A stretch of DNA of 64,000 nt from DASXUX01 sp036504595. Lineage in GTDB: Bacteria > Planctomycetota > SZUA-567 > H5-PLA8. Shown here piece by piece: positions 1 through 9,240 of this stretch; position 1 is the stretch's first letter, and every line of letters starts with the position of its first letter. Location of the stretch: positions 1-64,000 of the forward strand of contig DASXUX010000089.1 in assembly GCA_036504595.1 (NCBI GenBank), read 5' to 3'. The position numbers were made by a program, and so were the translations under genes. Under the pieces are notes generated by a model. It had not been told where the DNA came from, made no database searches, and worked only from the letters and a program-made list of their open reading frames with translations.

Positions 1-659
1 CATGCCAGCCCGTGAGAAAGCTCATGCAGGAGGGTCACCGTGGCAACGATCGCCCATGCCACCAGCAGCGTGCTTGGGCTATATGCTTGCGTAAAGCGGC
101 TGACCAGCGCCGCCCGTTCCTGCCAGAGGACAGCGCCCGCAGCAGCCGCCAGCACGATTACCATCGTCACGAACGCTGGCGTGAACACAAGATTGAGCCA
201 GGGCAAAACTCCACCCAGAAAGCGATCGGGGTCGAGGAGCGGCAAACGCCAGTAGAGAATGCTCTGCTGGCGCTGCGCGGTAGGTGTGTTGGGGACAGAC
301 TGACTTTCTTCTTGTCGTGTAGCGTTCGTGGCAAAGCTGTCACGCGGTGCCGCCGCCGGCGTCTCGGTCTTCGGAGGTGCCTCTCCGGCGCGCAGCAAGC
401 CCAGCTTTCCGGCTTGCTCGACGAACTCCTCCAGGTCAGTGAGCGCGATCTCCTCCCCGAATCGCTGCGTGAACAAACGGCAAATCATCTGGGCCGACGT
501 TTTCCCGTCGAGCTGTTCGAGGAGGAATGTTTCTTGAGCGCCGAAACCGAAATACCCGCCGGTCTGCGGGTCTTTGACAACGCTTTCGCCCCGATCTCCG
601 GTTCGGCGCACGATCAGGTCTGTTCGTCGCGCACAGGGGATGGAGGCAAGGTTGGGCAT
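1..659 (-). CDS. PqqD-like / M50 zinc metalloprotease membrane protein, 3' end beyond window
   Basis: The first 219 residues are present, read from an ATG at 659; the rest lies beyond the left edge. Residues about 20-95 look like a PqqD-type winged-helix domain (VVKDPQTGGYFGFGAQE, then a helical stretch ending in GLL). A Pro/Thr/Gln-rich linker follows, then a hydrophobic segment at about 155-180 and a second one that runs into LLHELSHGLA near residues 210-219. HELSH is the HExxH zinc motif of M50 site-2-type proteases. Proteins with this PqqD-plus-M50 layout are annotated as putative peptide zinc metalloproteases and often sit with HlyD-like exporters. PqqD domains bind leader peptides in RiPP pathways. 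The peptide gene 71 bp upstream on the same strand is the obvious candidate partner. The domain calls are by eye. The missing C-terminus should hold the second zinc motif. Confidence 0.75.
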   Translation of the reverse strand, partial: MPNLASIPCARRTDLIVRRTGDRGESVVKDPQTGGYFGFGAQETFLLEQLDGKTSAQMICRLFTQRFGEEIALTDLEEFVEQAGKLGLLRAGEAPPKTETPAAAPRDSFATNATRQEESQSVPNTPTAQRQQSILYWRLPLLDPDRFLGGVLPWLNLVFTPAFVTMVIVLAAAAGAVLWQERAALVSRFTQAYSPSTLLVAWAIVATVTLLHELSHGLA

Positions 660-730
660 GTGATAATCCTGAAGCGATCATGGAAGCCATGGCGGCTCGG
701 TCGTTGCCGCCACGGCTCAAAGTGAGAGGC

Positions 731-955
731 TTAAACGCCCGAGGTGTCGAAGACGCGCGAATTTTCATTCGCGTTGTCGTTCCACATCGTACAACCCATG
801 CACCCACAACCGGTGCTAACTACATCAACCGGGGTGTGGTCCAGGTCCATCTTCTTGTCCAGGCCCGGCGGGCAGTCCTCGTGGAAAATGCCCATCCCCG
901 GCACGATGGTCGGAGCGATCCGTTCTTCGAGCTTGACAATATTGAAGCGTTTCAT
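731..955 (-). CDS. small Cys-rich KLEERIAP peptide, candidate precursor
   Basis: A 74-residue protein starting MKRFNIVKLEERIAP, with GGAGG (complement of 960-964) four bases before the ATG. The N-terminal half is charged and leader-like. The C-terminal half carries four cysteines, one in HEDCPP and three clustered in TGCGCMGCTMW, and ends in a polar Asn/Asp/Ser-rich tail. There is no signal peptide and no membrane segment. It lies just upstream of the PqqD-like/M50 gene in the same orientation, as a precursor would sit next to its maturation or export factor. KLEERIAP-like starts occur, as I recall, on planctomycete proteins. A precursor role is inference; it could also be a small metal-binding protein. 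Confidence 0.65.
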   Translation of the reverse strand: MKRFNIVKLEERIAPTIVPGMGIFHEDCPPGLDKKMDLDHTPVDVVSTGCGCMGCTMWNDNANENSRVFDTSGV

Positions 956-959
956 GCGT

Positions 960-964
960 CCTCC
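960..964 (-). promoter_or_regulatory. ribosome binding site of the KLEERIAP peptide gene
   Basis: The minus strand reads GGAGG, then ACGC, then the ATG at 955-953. This clear Shine-Dalgarno sequence is the best support that this short ORF is translated. Confidence 0.6.
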
Positions 965-1589
965 AGATAAGGTTTAAGAGACCATCCTTACTTCCCAACG
1001 GCATCGGGTGGAAGCAACCCAGCGGCCATCGCGCGTTTGTCAATTGCATGAACGATGCGCAGCAGAAGGTGGCTATCACGGCGCGAGGTGCACGGGAGGC
1101 CGATGTTCATTGAGTCTGTCCAGAGGGGTAAATGACGGGAACGCCACGGTAAAATTTCGCAGGTTCCGGCGATGAATTGAACAAAAGCTGTTACCGCTAC
1201 TGCCGAATGAGCGCCAACGTGCCAATTGCAAACTGTGAAGCCTTCAGTCGCGAGGGGTCGCTGTCGCAGTAAACATTCGAATCTTCGTCTGCCGTTCGGA
1301 GTTGAGCGGTGGTTATGCCGAATTTTGGTTACGCCGCGCATGCATAGGACGGGGCACGCCGACGCGTCTGCCGCAGCCAGTTCCCGCGCAACACTTACTG
1401 GCCTGAGCGGTCGCGGCACGGATGATCCGGCGAGACGAGATGTGACGCCACATTCCGTCGCTCCCCGGGGTATGCAATACGACTGCCGCTGGTGCTGCGC
1501 GAGGGCTCGTTACCGGCTTTTCGGTACGGTTCGCAGCGCCCCCCAGGGTGCAAACTGACTAGAAGCAGTTCTTCATCGCGGCGTAGAAA
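965..1589. other. gene-free stretch
   Basis: About 0.6 kb between the KLEERIAP peptide gene and the large HzsA/FGE gene, which diverge from it. Open frames here have no recognisable domain, unusual amino-acid composition and no ribosome binding site. It must hold the promoters of both flanking genes. I recognise no RNA gene, terminator or repeat in it. Confidence 0.5.
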
Positions 1590-4500
1590 GTGAGGCCGGC
1601 GTTGGGCACGCACCGAGGAGCTTGGGCATGTTGGGTCACCTTCGTTCTCGGCCTGACTTGGGCAGCGCCTGGCGCGGCAGCTACGGCTAATGATCCCGCG
1701 TATTACATCAAGAAAGATACGTGGCTTGAGACGCTTTGCGCTTCGCGTGAAGCACTTTCGCGCACCGAAGTTCAGGCAGGTCGAAGCGCACCGCTTTTGC
1801 AGATCAGCGCTGTGATCCGCGGCGGCCAAGCGGCTTCCCCGATGTCCGTGGATGTGCGCGGGCGCAGCGAACTCTATCTCTATGTGCTGGGCGCTCCTGA
1901 GGTGATTTTTGGCGCCGCCACGTGGGCCGACGCCAGACTCACCACGACCGCAGGCAAGACGACGCGGCTCTGCGAACTGAAGGGACTCAAGCTCCTCGAA
2001 GGACAACTCAGCCTCGACGCCAATCTTAAGTCCGGCGTCAGCGGTCCGCTCCGGATTGCCGGGAGAACCTTTCAGCACGGTGTCCACGTCTATCCGAACG
2101 GCGTGAGTAAGCTGTACGTGCCGCTCAACGGGCAGTTTGAAACATTCGAGTGCGAGCTCGGCATCGATGACTGGGTGGACAGCGTGGGGGCCGGGAAGAG
2201 CCGCGGTGCCGTGCGCTTTGTTGTAGCCGACGCCGCCGGCGCCGCTCGCCTCGACCTGTGGCAACTCGTCGCTCGCGACTTTTCCGACGATAGTTCTCGG
2301 CGCGAGCAGAAGTGGCAGCGCTGCGACCAGATACTCGACGCCGATTGGCGCGCAGATGACTTTGCGGGACTGGCGCAGCGATACGCGAAGGCCTGTGAAC
2401 GCGTTCCTGTGCTGAACGCGCTGGCCGGGCAGGCGGCAGCGCAAGTGCGCGACGGCGACGGCCTCGCGCGCGTTGTTAAGCTCTACTACCGCTCCCGCGA
2501 GCTCGATGAAGTCATCGCCCGTGCGCGACAGCTCGACACGGCGGCGCTGCGCTTGGCCATCGACGATCTCTCGCGCAGCTTCGTTTCGCAGTATTCCCGC
2601 GGGCCGGAGTACAGCGAGCGGCTCACGAAAATCGAAGCTGAGTTGAAGGCCGCGTTGGCGCATTGCGAGCTGGCGAAACTCGAGAGCGTCGAAAATATCG
2701 AGCGACAGGTTCGTGCGTTCGATGCGCTCCAGCGCGAAGCGCTTCTGGCCAACCCGCTGCTCGACTTTGAACGCATGCTGGTCCTGAAGCGCAAGCCGGA
2801 CGGCGATCCGCGCATGCCCATCGGCACGGGCTACGGTTTGGGTGAGTACATTGGACTTCCCCGTCAGACTTCCAAGCACGATCCGGGAATCGATCGCTAC
2901 TTCGGTTGGGAAAACGAGATCGCTGTCCTGTCGCCGATTCGTCCCGACGGGGAACTCAAGACTCTTTACCGACCCGAAAAGCCGAAGCTCATCAACGATG
3001 TGGACCTGCATTGGGATGCCGACCGCGTGCTTTTCTCGATGCCCGGTAGCCACGACAAGTGGCAGGTCTTTGAAGCAACCCTCGATGGCCGCTCGGTCAA
3101 GCAACTCACGCCCGCCGACCAGCCGGACATCCACTGCTACGATGCGTGTTATCTGCCCAATGGCCGCATCGCGTTTCTTTCGACGGCGTGTCTTCAGGGC
3201 GTGCCGTGCAACGCTGGCGTCATCGTCGGCATGATGTACACGATGAACGCGGACGGCTCGAATATTCGGCAGACCTGCTTCGAACAGGACCACGACTACT
3301 GTCCGACCGTCATGTCCGACGGCCGGATTCTGTATATGCGCTGGGACTACACCGATACGCCGCATGTCTGGAACCGGATGCTGTTCACCTGCAACCCGGA
3401 CGGCACCGGGCAGATGGAATTCTACGGCGCGAATTCCTACTGGCCGAACGCGATTTTCTATGCGAAGCCCATTCCGAATGACCCGAACAAAGTCGTTGGC
3501 ATCGTTACCGGCCATCATGTCGGCCGCGTAGGCGAACTGGTCGTCTTCGATCACGCCAAATCGCATTTCGAGGCCGACGGCGTCGTGCAGCGCATTCCTG
3601 GCCGCGGCAAAAAAGTCGAGCCGCTCATCCTGGACAAGCTGACAGAGCATAGCTGGCCCAAGTTCCTGCATCCCTACCCGCTCAGCGACAAATATTTCAT
3701 CGTCTCGTGCAAGCCGACGCCGGATTCGCTTTGGGGCATTTACCTCGTCGATGTCTTCGACAACATGGTTTTGCTGAAGGAACTGGAAGGTCACGTCCTG
3801 CTTGAACCGATCCCCATTCGCAAGACGCTCCAGCCGCCCGTCATCCCTGAGAGTGCGAAACCGGAGTCCAGCGATGCGACCGTCTACCTGCAGGATGTTT
3901 ATCAAGGCCCGGCGATGCAAGGCGTGCCGCGCGGCACTGTGAAGAAGCTGCGCGTGGTGGGCTATCACTTTGCCTATCAGCGCATCGCCGGCATCGATCA
4001 CCGCGTCGGGAGTAACGGTCCGTGGGAGGTTAAGCGCGTCCTGGGCACCGTGGACATCGAGCCCGATGGGTCGGCCTTTTTTCGCGTTCCCGCCAAGACG
4101 CCATTCACCGTCCAGCCGCTGGATGCCGATGGCCATGCCGTGCAGCTCATGCGAAGCTGGATGACAGCGATGCCAGGTGAAACCCTGAGCTGCGGCGGGT
4201 GTCACGACAGCCGTCTGGGCGCGCCGCCCGTGCGCAAAACGATGGCGCAGGCTCGCGCGCCGCAGGAGATTCGCCCGTGGTATGGCGCGCCACGCGGCTT
4301 CAGCTTCCGCCGCGAAGTCCAGCCGGTACTGGACAAGTACTGCGTCTCCTGTCACGACGGCAAGAGTGCCGCCGAGGCCCCGCCCGTCGTCGATCTGCGC
4401 GCCGAACAAGGCTTCTTCTACTGCTACAACGGCGAGCCCGAGGGCAAGATCGTTCGCGGCGTGCCCAAAGAACAGCTCCTGGGCAAATATGGCGGAATCT

Positions 4501-5804
4501 TCGAGCCCAGCTACATCGCTCTGCGCCGGTACGTTCGCGTGCCCGGCCTGGAAAGCGACCTGCACGCGCTCGCGCCGATGGAATTCCATGGTGCTACGTC
4601 TGAGCTGATTCAGATGCTGCGCAAGGGACACCACAACGTCACACTCGATGCCGAAGCGTGGGACCGTCTGGCCACATGGATCGACTTGAACGCGCCCTGC
4701 CATGGCACGTGGAAGGAACTCACCAAAGTGGGCGCCAAACAATGCGAGCGCCGCAGCGAACTGCAGCGGCTCTTCGGTGGCTTGGTCGAGGAAGCGGAGG
4801 AAGTTCCAGAACCGTCCGTCCGTACCGCCGGCGTCCCGCCGGCATCGTCCACGGCCGGCGGGACGCCGGCGGTACAGCGCGCTCCGGTGCCAGCGCCGGT
4901 TGTGGCCGGCTGGCCGTTCGACGCGGCGGAGGCCAAGGCGAGGCAGGCCGCTCTGGGTCCGGCGCAGCGCACGGTGGATCTCGGCAGCGGCGTTTCGCTT
5001 GAATTGGCCCGCATTCCCGCTGGCAAGTTCGTGATGGGCGACGCCGGCGGCTCGGATGATGAGCTTCCGCTGACCGGCGTTGCGATCGAACGGTCGTTCT
5101 GGATCGGCCGTTTCGAAGTCACGAACGAGCAGTTCGCGCGCTTCGATCCGAGCCACGACAGCCGCTACGAACATCGCACCTCGTGGATCTTCAGCGAAGA
5201 TTACCTCGGCTGGCCGCTCAACCGGCCGAAGCAACCGGTGGTCCGTATTTCTTGGAAGGAAGCGATGGCGTTTTGTCAGTGGTTGTCTGAAAAAACGGGG
5301 CAGCGCTTCTCTCTGCCCACTGAAGCGCAATGGGAGTACGCGTGCCGCGCCGGCACGGCCACGCCGTGCTCTTTTGGCGACCTCAACACGGACTTCGCGC
5401 CGTTCGCCAATCTGGCCGATTACACGCTGCGCGATCTGGCGTATCAAGGCTGGCGGCCCAAGGCGCCCGATCTGGCGATTCGCGACGCACGCTTCAACGA
5501 CCACACGTTGGTGACGGCGGAAGTCGGCAGCTTCCAACCCAATGCGTGGGGCGTTTGCGACATGCATGGCAACGCGGCGGAATGGACGCGCTCCGTGTTC
5601 GCTCCGTACCCTTATGTCGAGACCGACGGCCGAAACGATACGGCGGCCGATGGAAAGCGCGTCGTTCGCGGAGGCTCATGGTTCGACCGGCCCTTGCGCG
5701 CGCGCAGCGCGTCCCGGGGCGCATACCAGCCGTGGCAGAAGGTCTTCAACGTCGGCTTCCGGGTTGTGTGTGAAGAAGGCGCGGAAGCACAGGGCAAGAA
5801 ATGA
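1590..5804 (+). CDS. secreted NPCBM - HzsA-like dihaem - formylglycine-generating-enzyme-like fusion
   Basis: A 1404-aa protein with an N-terminal signal sequence (WVTFVLGLTWAAPGAAA). Residues about 60-215 look like an NPCBM carbohydrate-binding module. A helical region follows to about 380. Residues about 390-1060 resemble the middle region of hydrazine synthase alpha, with propeller-like repeats and two c-type haem motifs, CGGCH at 868-872 and CVSCH at 918-922. Residues about 1130-1400 form an FGE-sulfatase/SUMF1-type domain (GRFEVTNEQF, SLPTEAQWEYACRAG, RVVRGGSWFD). A 54-bp perfect-palindrome repeat at 4822-4875 is translated inside the linker before the FGE domain. Hydrazine synthesis is not implied: relatives of this kind appear widely in PVC genomes with unknown role. 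The start may be the GTG at 1590, or the TTG at 1602, which has GTGAGG six bases upstream. A paralogue without the NPCBM and FGE parts lies at 52561-54996. Confidence 0.8.
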   Translation: MRPALGTHRGAWACWVTFVLGLTWAAPGAAATANDPAYYIKKDTWLETLCASREALSRTEVQAGRSAPLLQISAVIRGGQAASPMSVDVRGRSELYLYVLGAPEVIFGAATWADARLTTTAGKTTRLCELKGLKLLEGQLSLDANLKSGVSGPLRIAGRTFQHGVHVYPNGVSKLYVPLNGQFETFECELGIDDWVDSVGAGKSRGAVRFVVADAAGAARLDLWQLVARDFSDDSSRREQKWQRCDQILDADWRADDFAGLAQRYAKACERVPVLNALAGQAAAQVRDGDGLARVVKLYYRSRELDEVIARARQLDTAALRLAIDDLSRSFVSQYSRGPEYSERLTKIEAELKAALAHCELAKLESVENIERQVRAFDALQREALLANPLLDFERMLVLKRKPDGDPRMPIGTGYGLGEYIGLPRQTSKHDPGIDRYFGWENEIAVLSPIRPDGELKTLYRPEKPKLINDVDLHWDADRVLFSMPGSHDKWQVFEATLDGRSVKQLTPADQPDIHCYDACYLPNGRIAFLSTACLQGVPCNAGVIVGMMYTMNADGSNIRQTCFEQDHDYCPTVMSDGRILYMRWDYTDTPHVWNRMLFTCNPDGTGQMEFYGANSYWPNAIFYAKPIPNDPNKVVGIVTGHHVGRVGELVVFDHAKSHFEADGVVQRIPGRGKKVEPLILDKLTEHSWPKFLHPYPLSDKYFIVSCKPTPDSLWGIYLVDVFDNMVLLKELEGHVLLEPIPIRKTLQPPVIPESAKPESSDATVYLQDVYQGPAMQGVPRGTVKKLRVVGYHFAYQRIAGIDHRVGSNGPWEVKRVLGTVDIEPDGSAFFRVPAKTPFTVQPLDADGHAVQLMRSWMTAMPGETLSCGGCHDSRLGAPPVRKTMAQARAPQEIRPWYGAPRGFSFRREVQPVLDKYCVSCHDGKSAAEAPPVVDLRAEQGFFYCYNGEPEGKIVRGVPKEQLLGKYGGIFEPSYIALRRYVRVPGLESDLHALAPMEFHGATSELIQMLRKGHHNVTLDAEAWDRLATWIDLNAPCHGTWKELTKVGAKQCERRSELQRLFGGLVEEAEEVPEPSVRTAGVPPASSTAGGTPAVQRAPVPAPVVAGWPFDAAEAKARQAALGPAQRTVDLGSGVSLELARIPAGKFVMGDAGGSDDELPLTGVAIERSFWIGRFEVTNEQFARFDPSHDSRYEHRTSWIFSEDYLGWPLNRPKQPVVRISWKEAMAFCQWLSEKTGQRFSLPTEAQWEYACRAGTATPCSFGDLNTDFAPFANLADYTLRDLAYQGWRPKAPDLAIRDARFNDHTLVTAEVGSFQPNAWGVCDMHGNAAEWTRSVFAPYPYVETDGRNDTAADGKRVVRGGSWFDRPLRARSASRGAYQPWQKVFNVGFRVVCEEGAEAQGKK
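4822..4875. repeat. in-frame palindromic element in the HzsA/FGE fusion gene
   Basis: Two perfect 22-bp inverted arms (4822-4843 and 4854-4875) around a 10-base loop, very rich in GCCGGC. It is translated without breaking the frame as an Ala/Gly/Pro/Thr-rich linker (TAGVPPASSTAGGTPAVQ). Similar GC-rich elements lie inside the kinase, the 1737-aa protein and the GH36-like gene. Confidence 0.85.
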
Positions 5805-5995
5805 AGAGCTGACGTGCGGATCGCGAGCGGCCACGCCGCCATCGTGCCGTGCGGTTTTTCCCCTTGTAAGATTTACCAAATAACTTGCGAAAATATGTGC
5901 AGTATTCTGGCGGCTGATTCGTCAGTATATCTGGAGGGCAGGTTGGATACTTTGTCCCGGCATAGCGGATCCTTGAACGGCCATAGGTTAGGGCT

Positions 5996-6486
5996 GTGCA
6001 CATGTGCACTTTTTTACAGCGAATTGAACCGCCAAGACCCGAAGGCGCTAACACGCGGAAGTGGAGCAATAGAGGAGGCGGAGGCACGTGGAGCACTGAT
6101 CACCACACGTGCATTTTTTTACAGGTAAGCGTTCAGTGGGGGAGTGACTCGCACGTCTTGCGAGATGAAAGGGACAGACGGTCGCCCCATTCGGGGCTTT
6201 CAGTTCTCGGGGCACGCTATCCAGGGGTTCCGCTTCGCTTCACCCCTGGCTATTAACGGTTGCCCCATTCGGGGCAAGAAACAGCACGAACGGCGAAGCC
6301 AGTTGCGTGGGGACTGAACGGTTACTTTTACAGCAGCCTTGAATCTGGAACGCCTGGAGTCCAATGGCGACGTGAGGCCGCTGATCACCACAGGTGCAGT
6401 TTTTTACAGGCAGCAACGGAGGATTCCGCCGCTCCCTTACGGTCGTGGTTCTGATGGCACTACGACGCACGGTGCACTCTTGGACA
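5996..6486 (+). repeat. cluster of ATGTGCACTTTTTTACAG-type repeats, first field
   Basis: Clear copies at 5996-6019, 6101-6124 and 6386-6409, and a decayed copy at 6471-6486. The shared core is an optional CACCAC, then ACATGTGCA, a run of T, then ACAG. All have the same orientation. Copies two and three are preceded by CTGATCACCAC. The same unit recurs at 22707-23121, 16 kb away. Confidence 0.75.
6184..6275. repeat. hairpin element bounded by GCCCCATTCGGGGC
   Basis: GCCCCATTCGGGGC occurs at 6184-6197 and again at 6262-6275. Between them CCAGGGGT (6221-6228) pairs with ACCCCTGG (6242-6249) around a CGCTTCGCTT-type loop. The layout resembles intergenic REP-like elements of many bacterial genomes. 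No transposase is present nearby. Confidence 0.6.
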
Positions 6487-6608
6487 GAAGCGAGGGCGTG
6501 GTGCACACTGGAGCAGCAGGCGCGGGACGCCCGCACTAGAGGGGATCGCTCCTTTACGGTCGGGGTTGTGATGCGGGTGTCGCCACTTCAGGACTGAACG
6601 GTTAAAAC

Positions 6609-9227
6609 ATGATGAACGGCATGTTCCACCAATGGATTCCGTGGCTCACGGCGCTTCTGGCGGCGTTACTTGGTACGCGCTGCGACAGTGCGGAAGAGCC
6701 CGCAGTTTCGGTGGTGACGGACGCTGTTCCTGGACTGGCGGCGTCGCACGGCGTGAGCAAGGTGCTCGACGCATTACGCACCAAACAGACTGGCTGCGAG
6801 AAGGTTAGCTCACTGGCCGCCGCACGCGGCAAGACTCTGATCGTTGTCGGTGCGGCGAGCGGCGATGGAGCCGCCGCGCAGTTGCTGAAAGCCGCACAAG
6901 CTCCGTCCCTGGAAGGTCCGGAAGCGCTGATCATCCGGCGGGCCGAATGGCAAGGCAAAGCGGCGTGGGTCATCGGCGGCTCGGACGATCGCGGCGTGAT
7001 GTACGGTGCTCTGGACGTGGCCGAACGCATCAGTTGGAGCGATCGCAGCGCGCCGCTGAAAGAATTGCGGGAGACAAGCGAACGACCGTCCGTGTCTGAG
7101 CGCGCGCTGTCCATCTACACGATGAACCGTGCGTATTGGGAGAGCCGCTTCTACGACGAAGCGTATTGGGCGCGTTACCTCGACCTGCTGGCGCAGAATC
7201 GGTTCAACTCGCTGGTGGTGATCTTCGGCTACGAGAACGGCGGTTTTCTCGCGCCGGCGTATCCCTACTTTTTCGACGTCCCCGAATTCCCAGATGTGCG
7301 CATGGTCGGCATCACGCCGGAACAGCAGCAGCGTAATCTCGTGGCCTTCAATCGGCTTGTCGCGATGACGCATGAACGCGGGCTGAATTTCACCGTCGGG
7401 CTTTGGGACCATATTTACCGCGGCGGCGTGCAGGGCGGCGGAATTCCCGGCGCCAATGAAGCCACGAAGCAGCCGATGCCCGGTCTGGTCTGGGGCGTGA
7501 CCGAGAAGAACCTCACCGCCTACACTCAAGCGGCGCTGACCAAGTTCGTTCGACTCGTGCCGAAGCTCGACGCAATTCAGTTCCGCATGCACGACGAGTC
7601 GGGCCTGAAGAATCGCGAGCAGGAGGAGTTCTGGCGGCAGATATTCCAGGTGATGAAAGAGCATGCGCCGAATATCCGCTTCGACGCCCGCGCCAAAGGC
7701 TTGCCCGATTCGGTGATTGAGGCCGGCCTGAACCTCGGCGTGAAGCTGCGCATCACCACCAAGTATTGGATGGAGCAGATGGGCCTGCCGTTTCATCCCA
7801 CGCACATCAACCGGCCGAACCAGTTCGACCGGCGCCACAGCTACGCTGATATGCTGCGCTACCCGCAGCGCTACAAGATGCATTGGCGACTCTGGAATGG
7901 CGGCACGTCCCGAGTGCTGCTATGGGGCGATCCGGATTACGCGCGGCGTTTCGCGGAGAGCACGCACCTTTACGATGGCGACGGTTTCGAAGTCAACGAG
8001 CCGCTCTGCACAAAAATGGAAGCCCAGCCGCACGATGCCAAACCGTTCGAGCTGCTGAAGGCGCCGTACCGCTACTACGATTACGAATTTGAACGCTACT
8101 GGCACTTCTTTCAGGTCTTCGGCCGTATCGGCTACAATCCTGAAACCACTGCCGAAGTGTGGCATCGGGAGTTCGAGAAACGTTTCGGCAAAGACGCCGC
8201 GCCATTCGTCGAGAAAGGTCTGCACCGCGCCAGCCAAGTCCTGCCGCGCATCGTCGCGGCGTGCTACCCCTATGGTTACTTTCCCATGACGCGCGGCTGG
8301 GCGGAGAAGCAGCGTCTTGGAGACCTGCCGGCCTACGCCAAGGCTGAAGGCAGCGACACTCAGCAGTTCGCCAGCTTCGACGAAGAAGCGCAGAACCTGA
8401 TCGAAGGGAACGAGACCGCGAAAACCCGCCCGCCAACAACCAGTCGCTGGTTCGCTGAAGCCGCGGCGGATATTAGCGCGCAAATCGCCGAAGCGGAGAA
8501 ACACATCGGCGCGGTGCGCAACAAGGAATTCGATGTAACTCTAGTGGATCTGAAGATCCTCGCCAACCTGGCGCTCTTCCACGCGCGCAGGATTCCGGCG
8601 GCGGTGAACTACCGCTTGTTCGAACGCACGAAGGACGGCAGCTTGCTCAACGAGGCCATCGCACACGAACAGCGTGCCGTGGAAGCGTGGCGGCAACTCG
8701 CCGCCGCCGCGGGCGACGTTTACGCAGACGACCTGATGATGGGCGTGCGCGGCGCAGGCCTGTGCGGGCACTGGAAGGACGAACTTGCGGCGCTCGAAAA
8801 AGGGCTGGCCGCGCTCGAACGACAGCGGCAGGACTTCCGGCCGGTTCCCGGCGGCAAGGCTGCGCCTCACTATGACGCTCTGAGCGGCCCCGGCGATCAC
8901 GAACCGCCGATGGTGGTTCATCAAGCCGTCACGCGTGCGCCCGCGGGAAAGCCGCTGACGATCTGCGCCGAGGTGTGCGACCCGTCCGGCGTGAAGTGGG
9001 TTCGCTTACGCTACCGCAGCGTCAATCAGCATCAGGACTATCAGACGCTGGCGATGCTGCCCACGGGCGAGAAGGACCGCTACCAGGCCGTGGTCCCGGC
9101 GGAGCATCTCGTGGCGGCATGGGATTTCATGTACTTCATCGAAGTGATGGACAATCAAGGCAACGGCGGGATCTATCCCGATCTGAACAAGGAGACGCCG
9201 TACGTTGTCGTTCGACTGTTGAGGTGA
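6609..9227 (+). CDS. secreted glycoside-hydrolase-like protein (GH67/GH20-type N-domain plus barrel)
   Basis: An 872-aa protein with a hydrophobic N-terminus ending near Cys 26, possibly a lipoprotein or an ordinary export signal. Residues about 35-160 follow the small alpha/beta domain that precedes the barrel in alpha-glucuronidases and hexosaminidases (ALIIRRAEWQGKAAWVIGG then DRGVMYGALDVAERI). A long central region with TIM-barrel features follows (LDLLAQNRFNSLVVIFGYENGG, AIQFRMHDESG, FDARAKGLPDSVI). The last 100 residues form a beta domain (VTRAPAGKPLTICAEVCDPSG). I cannot assign a substrate or catalytic residues. The start could also be the ATG at 6621. Neighbours are repeats upstream and the broken porin gene, convergent, downstream. 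Confidence 0.6.
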   Translation: MMNGMFHQWIPWLTALLAALLGTRCDSAEEPAVSVVTDAVPGLAASHGVSKVLDALRTKQTGCEKVSSLAAARGKTLIVVGAASGDGAAAQLLKAAQAPSLEGPEALIIRRAEWQGKAAWVIGGSDDRGVMYGALDVAERISWSDRSAPLKELRETSERPSVSERALSIYTMNRAYWESRFYDEAYWARYLDLLAQNRFNSLVVIFGYENGGFLAPAYPYFFDVPEFPDVRMVGITPEQQQRNLVAFNRLVAMTHERGLNFTVGLWDHIYRGGVQGGGIPGANEATKQPMPGLVWGVTEKNLTAYTQAALTKFVRLVPKLDAIQFRMHDESGLKNREQEEFWRQIFQVMKEHAPNIRFDARAKGLPDSVIEAGLNLGVKLRITTKYWMEQMGLPFHPTHINRPNQFDRRHSYADMLRYPQRYKMHWRLWNGGTSRVLLWGDPDYARRFAESTHLYDGDGFEVNEPLCTKMEAQPHDAKPFELLKAPYRYYDYEFERYWHFFQVFGRIGYNPETTAEVWHREFEKRFGKDAAPFVEKGLHRASQVLPRIVAACYPYGYFPMTRGWAEKQRLGDLPAYAKAEGSDTQQFASFDEEAQNLIEGNETAKTRPPTTSRWFAEAAADISAQIAEAEKHIGAVRNKEFDVTLVDLKILANLALFHARRIPAAVNYRLFERTKDGSLLNEAIAHEQRAVEAWRQLAAAAGDVYADDLMMGVRGAGLCGHWKDELAALEKGLAALERQRQDFRPVPGGKAAPHYDALSGPGDHEPPMVVHQAVTRAPAGKPLTICAEVCDPSGVKWVRLRYRSVNQHQDYQTLAMLPTGEKDRYQAVVPAEHLVAAWDFMYFIEVMDNQGNGGIYPDLNKETPYVVVRLLR

Positions 9228-9240
9228 TGGTCATGCATCG

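Larger units (their letters stand above)
5805..6608. other. 0.8-kb gene-free repeat field
   Basis: No convincing gene. It contains three clear copies and one degenerate copy of the ATGTGCACTTTTTTACAG-type repeat (5996-6486), a hairpin element with GCCCCATTCGGGGC at both ends (6184-6275), and GGACTGAACGGTTA-like stretches near 6311 and 6590. The last recur once more near 50320. Short open frames here (for example on the plus strand at 5814-6128) only translate the repeats. The downstream glycosidase-like gene has no obvious ribosome binding site in this sequence. Confidence 0.6.

Noticed and set aside
988..1419. 143-codon minus-strand gene between the peptide and HzsA/FGE genes
   Set aside because: No start signal, no domain, and odd composition (many Arg, His and Cys).
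1395..5567. 1390-codon open frame on the minus strand
   Set aside because: Exactly antisense to the HzsA/FGE gene in GC-rich codon-biased DNA; Arg/Ala-rich product without domains or ribosome binding site.
1590..5804. Hydrazine synthase, implying anammox metabolism
   Set aside because: The similarity is to the alpha-subunit middle region only; no beta/gamma subunits or hydrazine dehydrogenase are seen, and FGE and NPCBM fusions point to another role.
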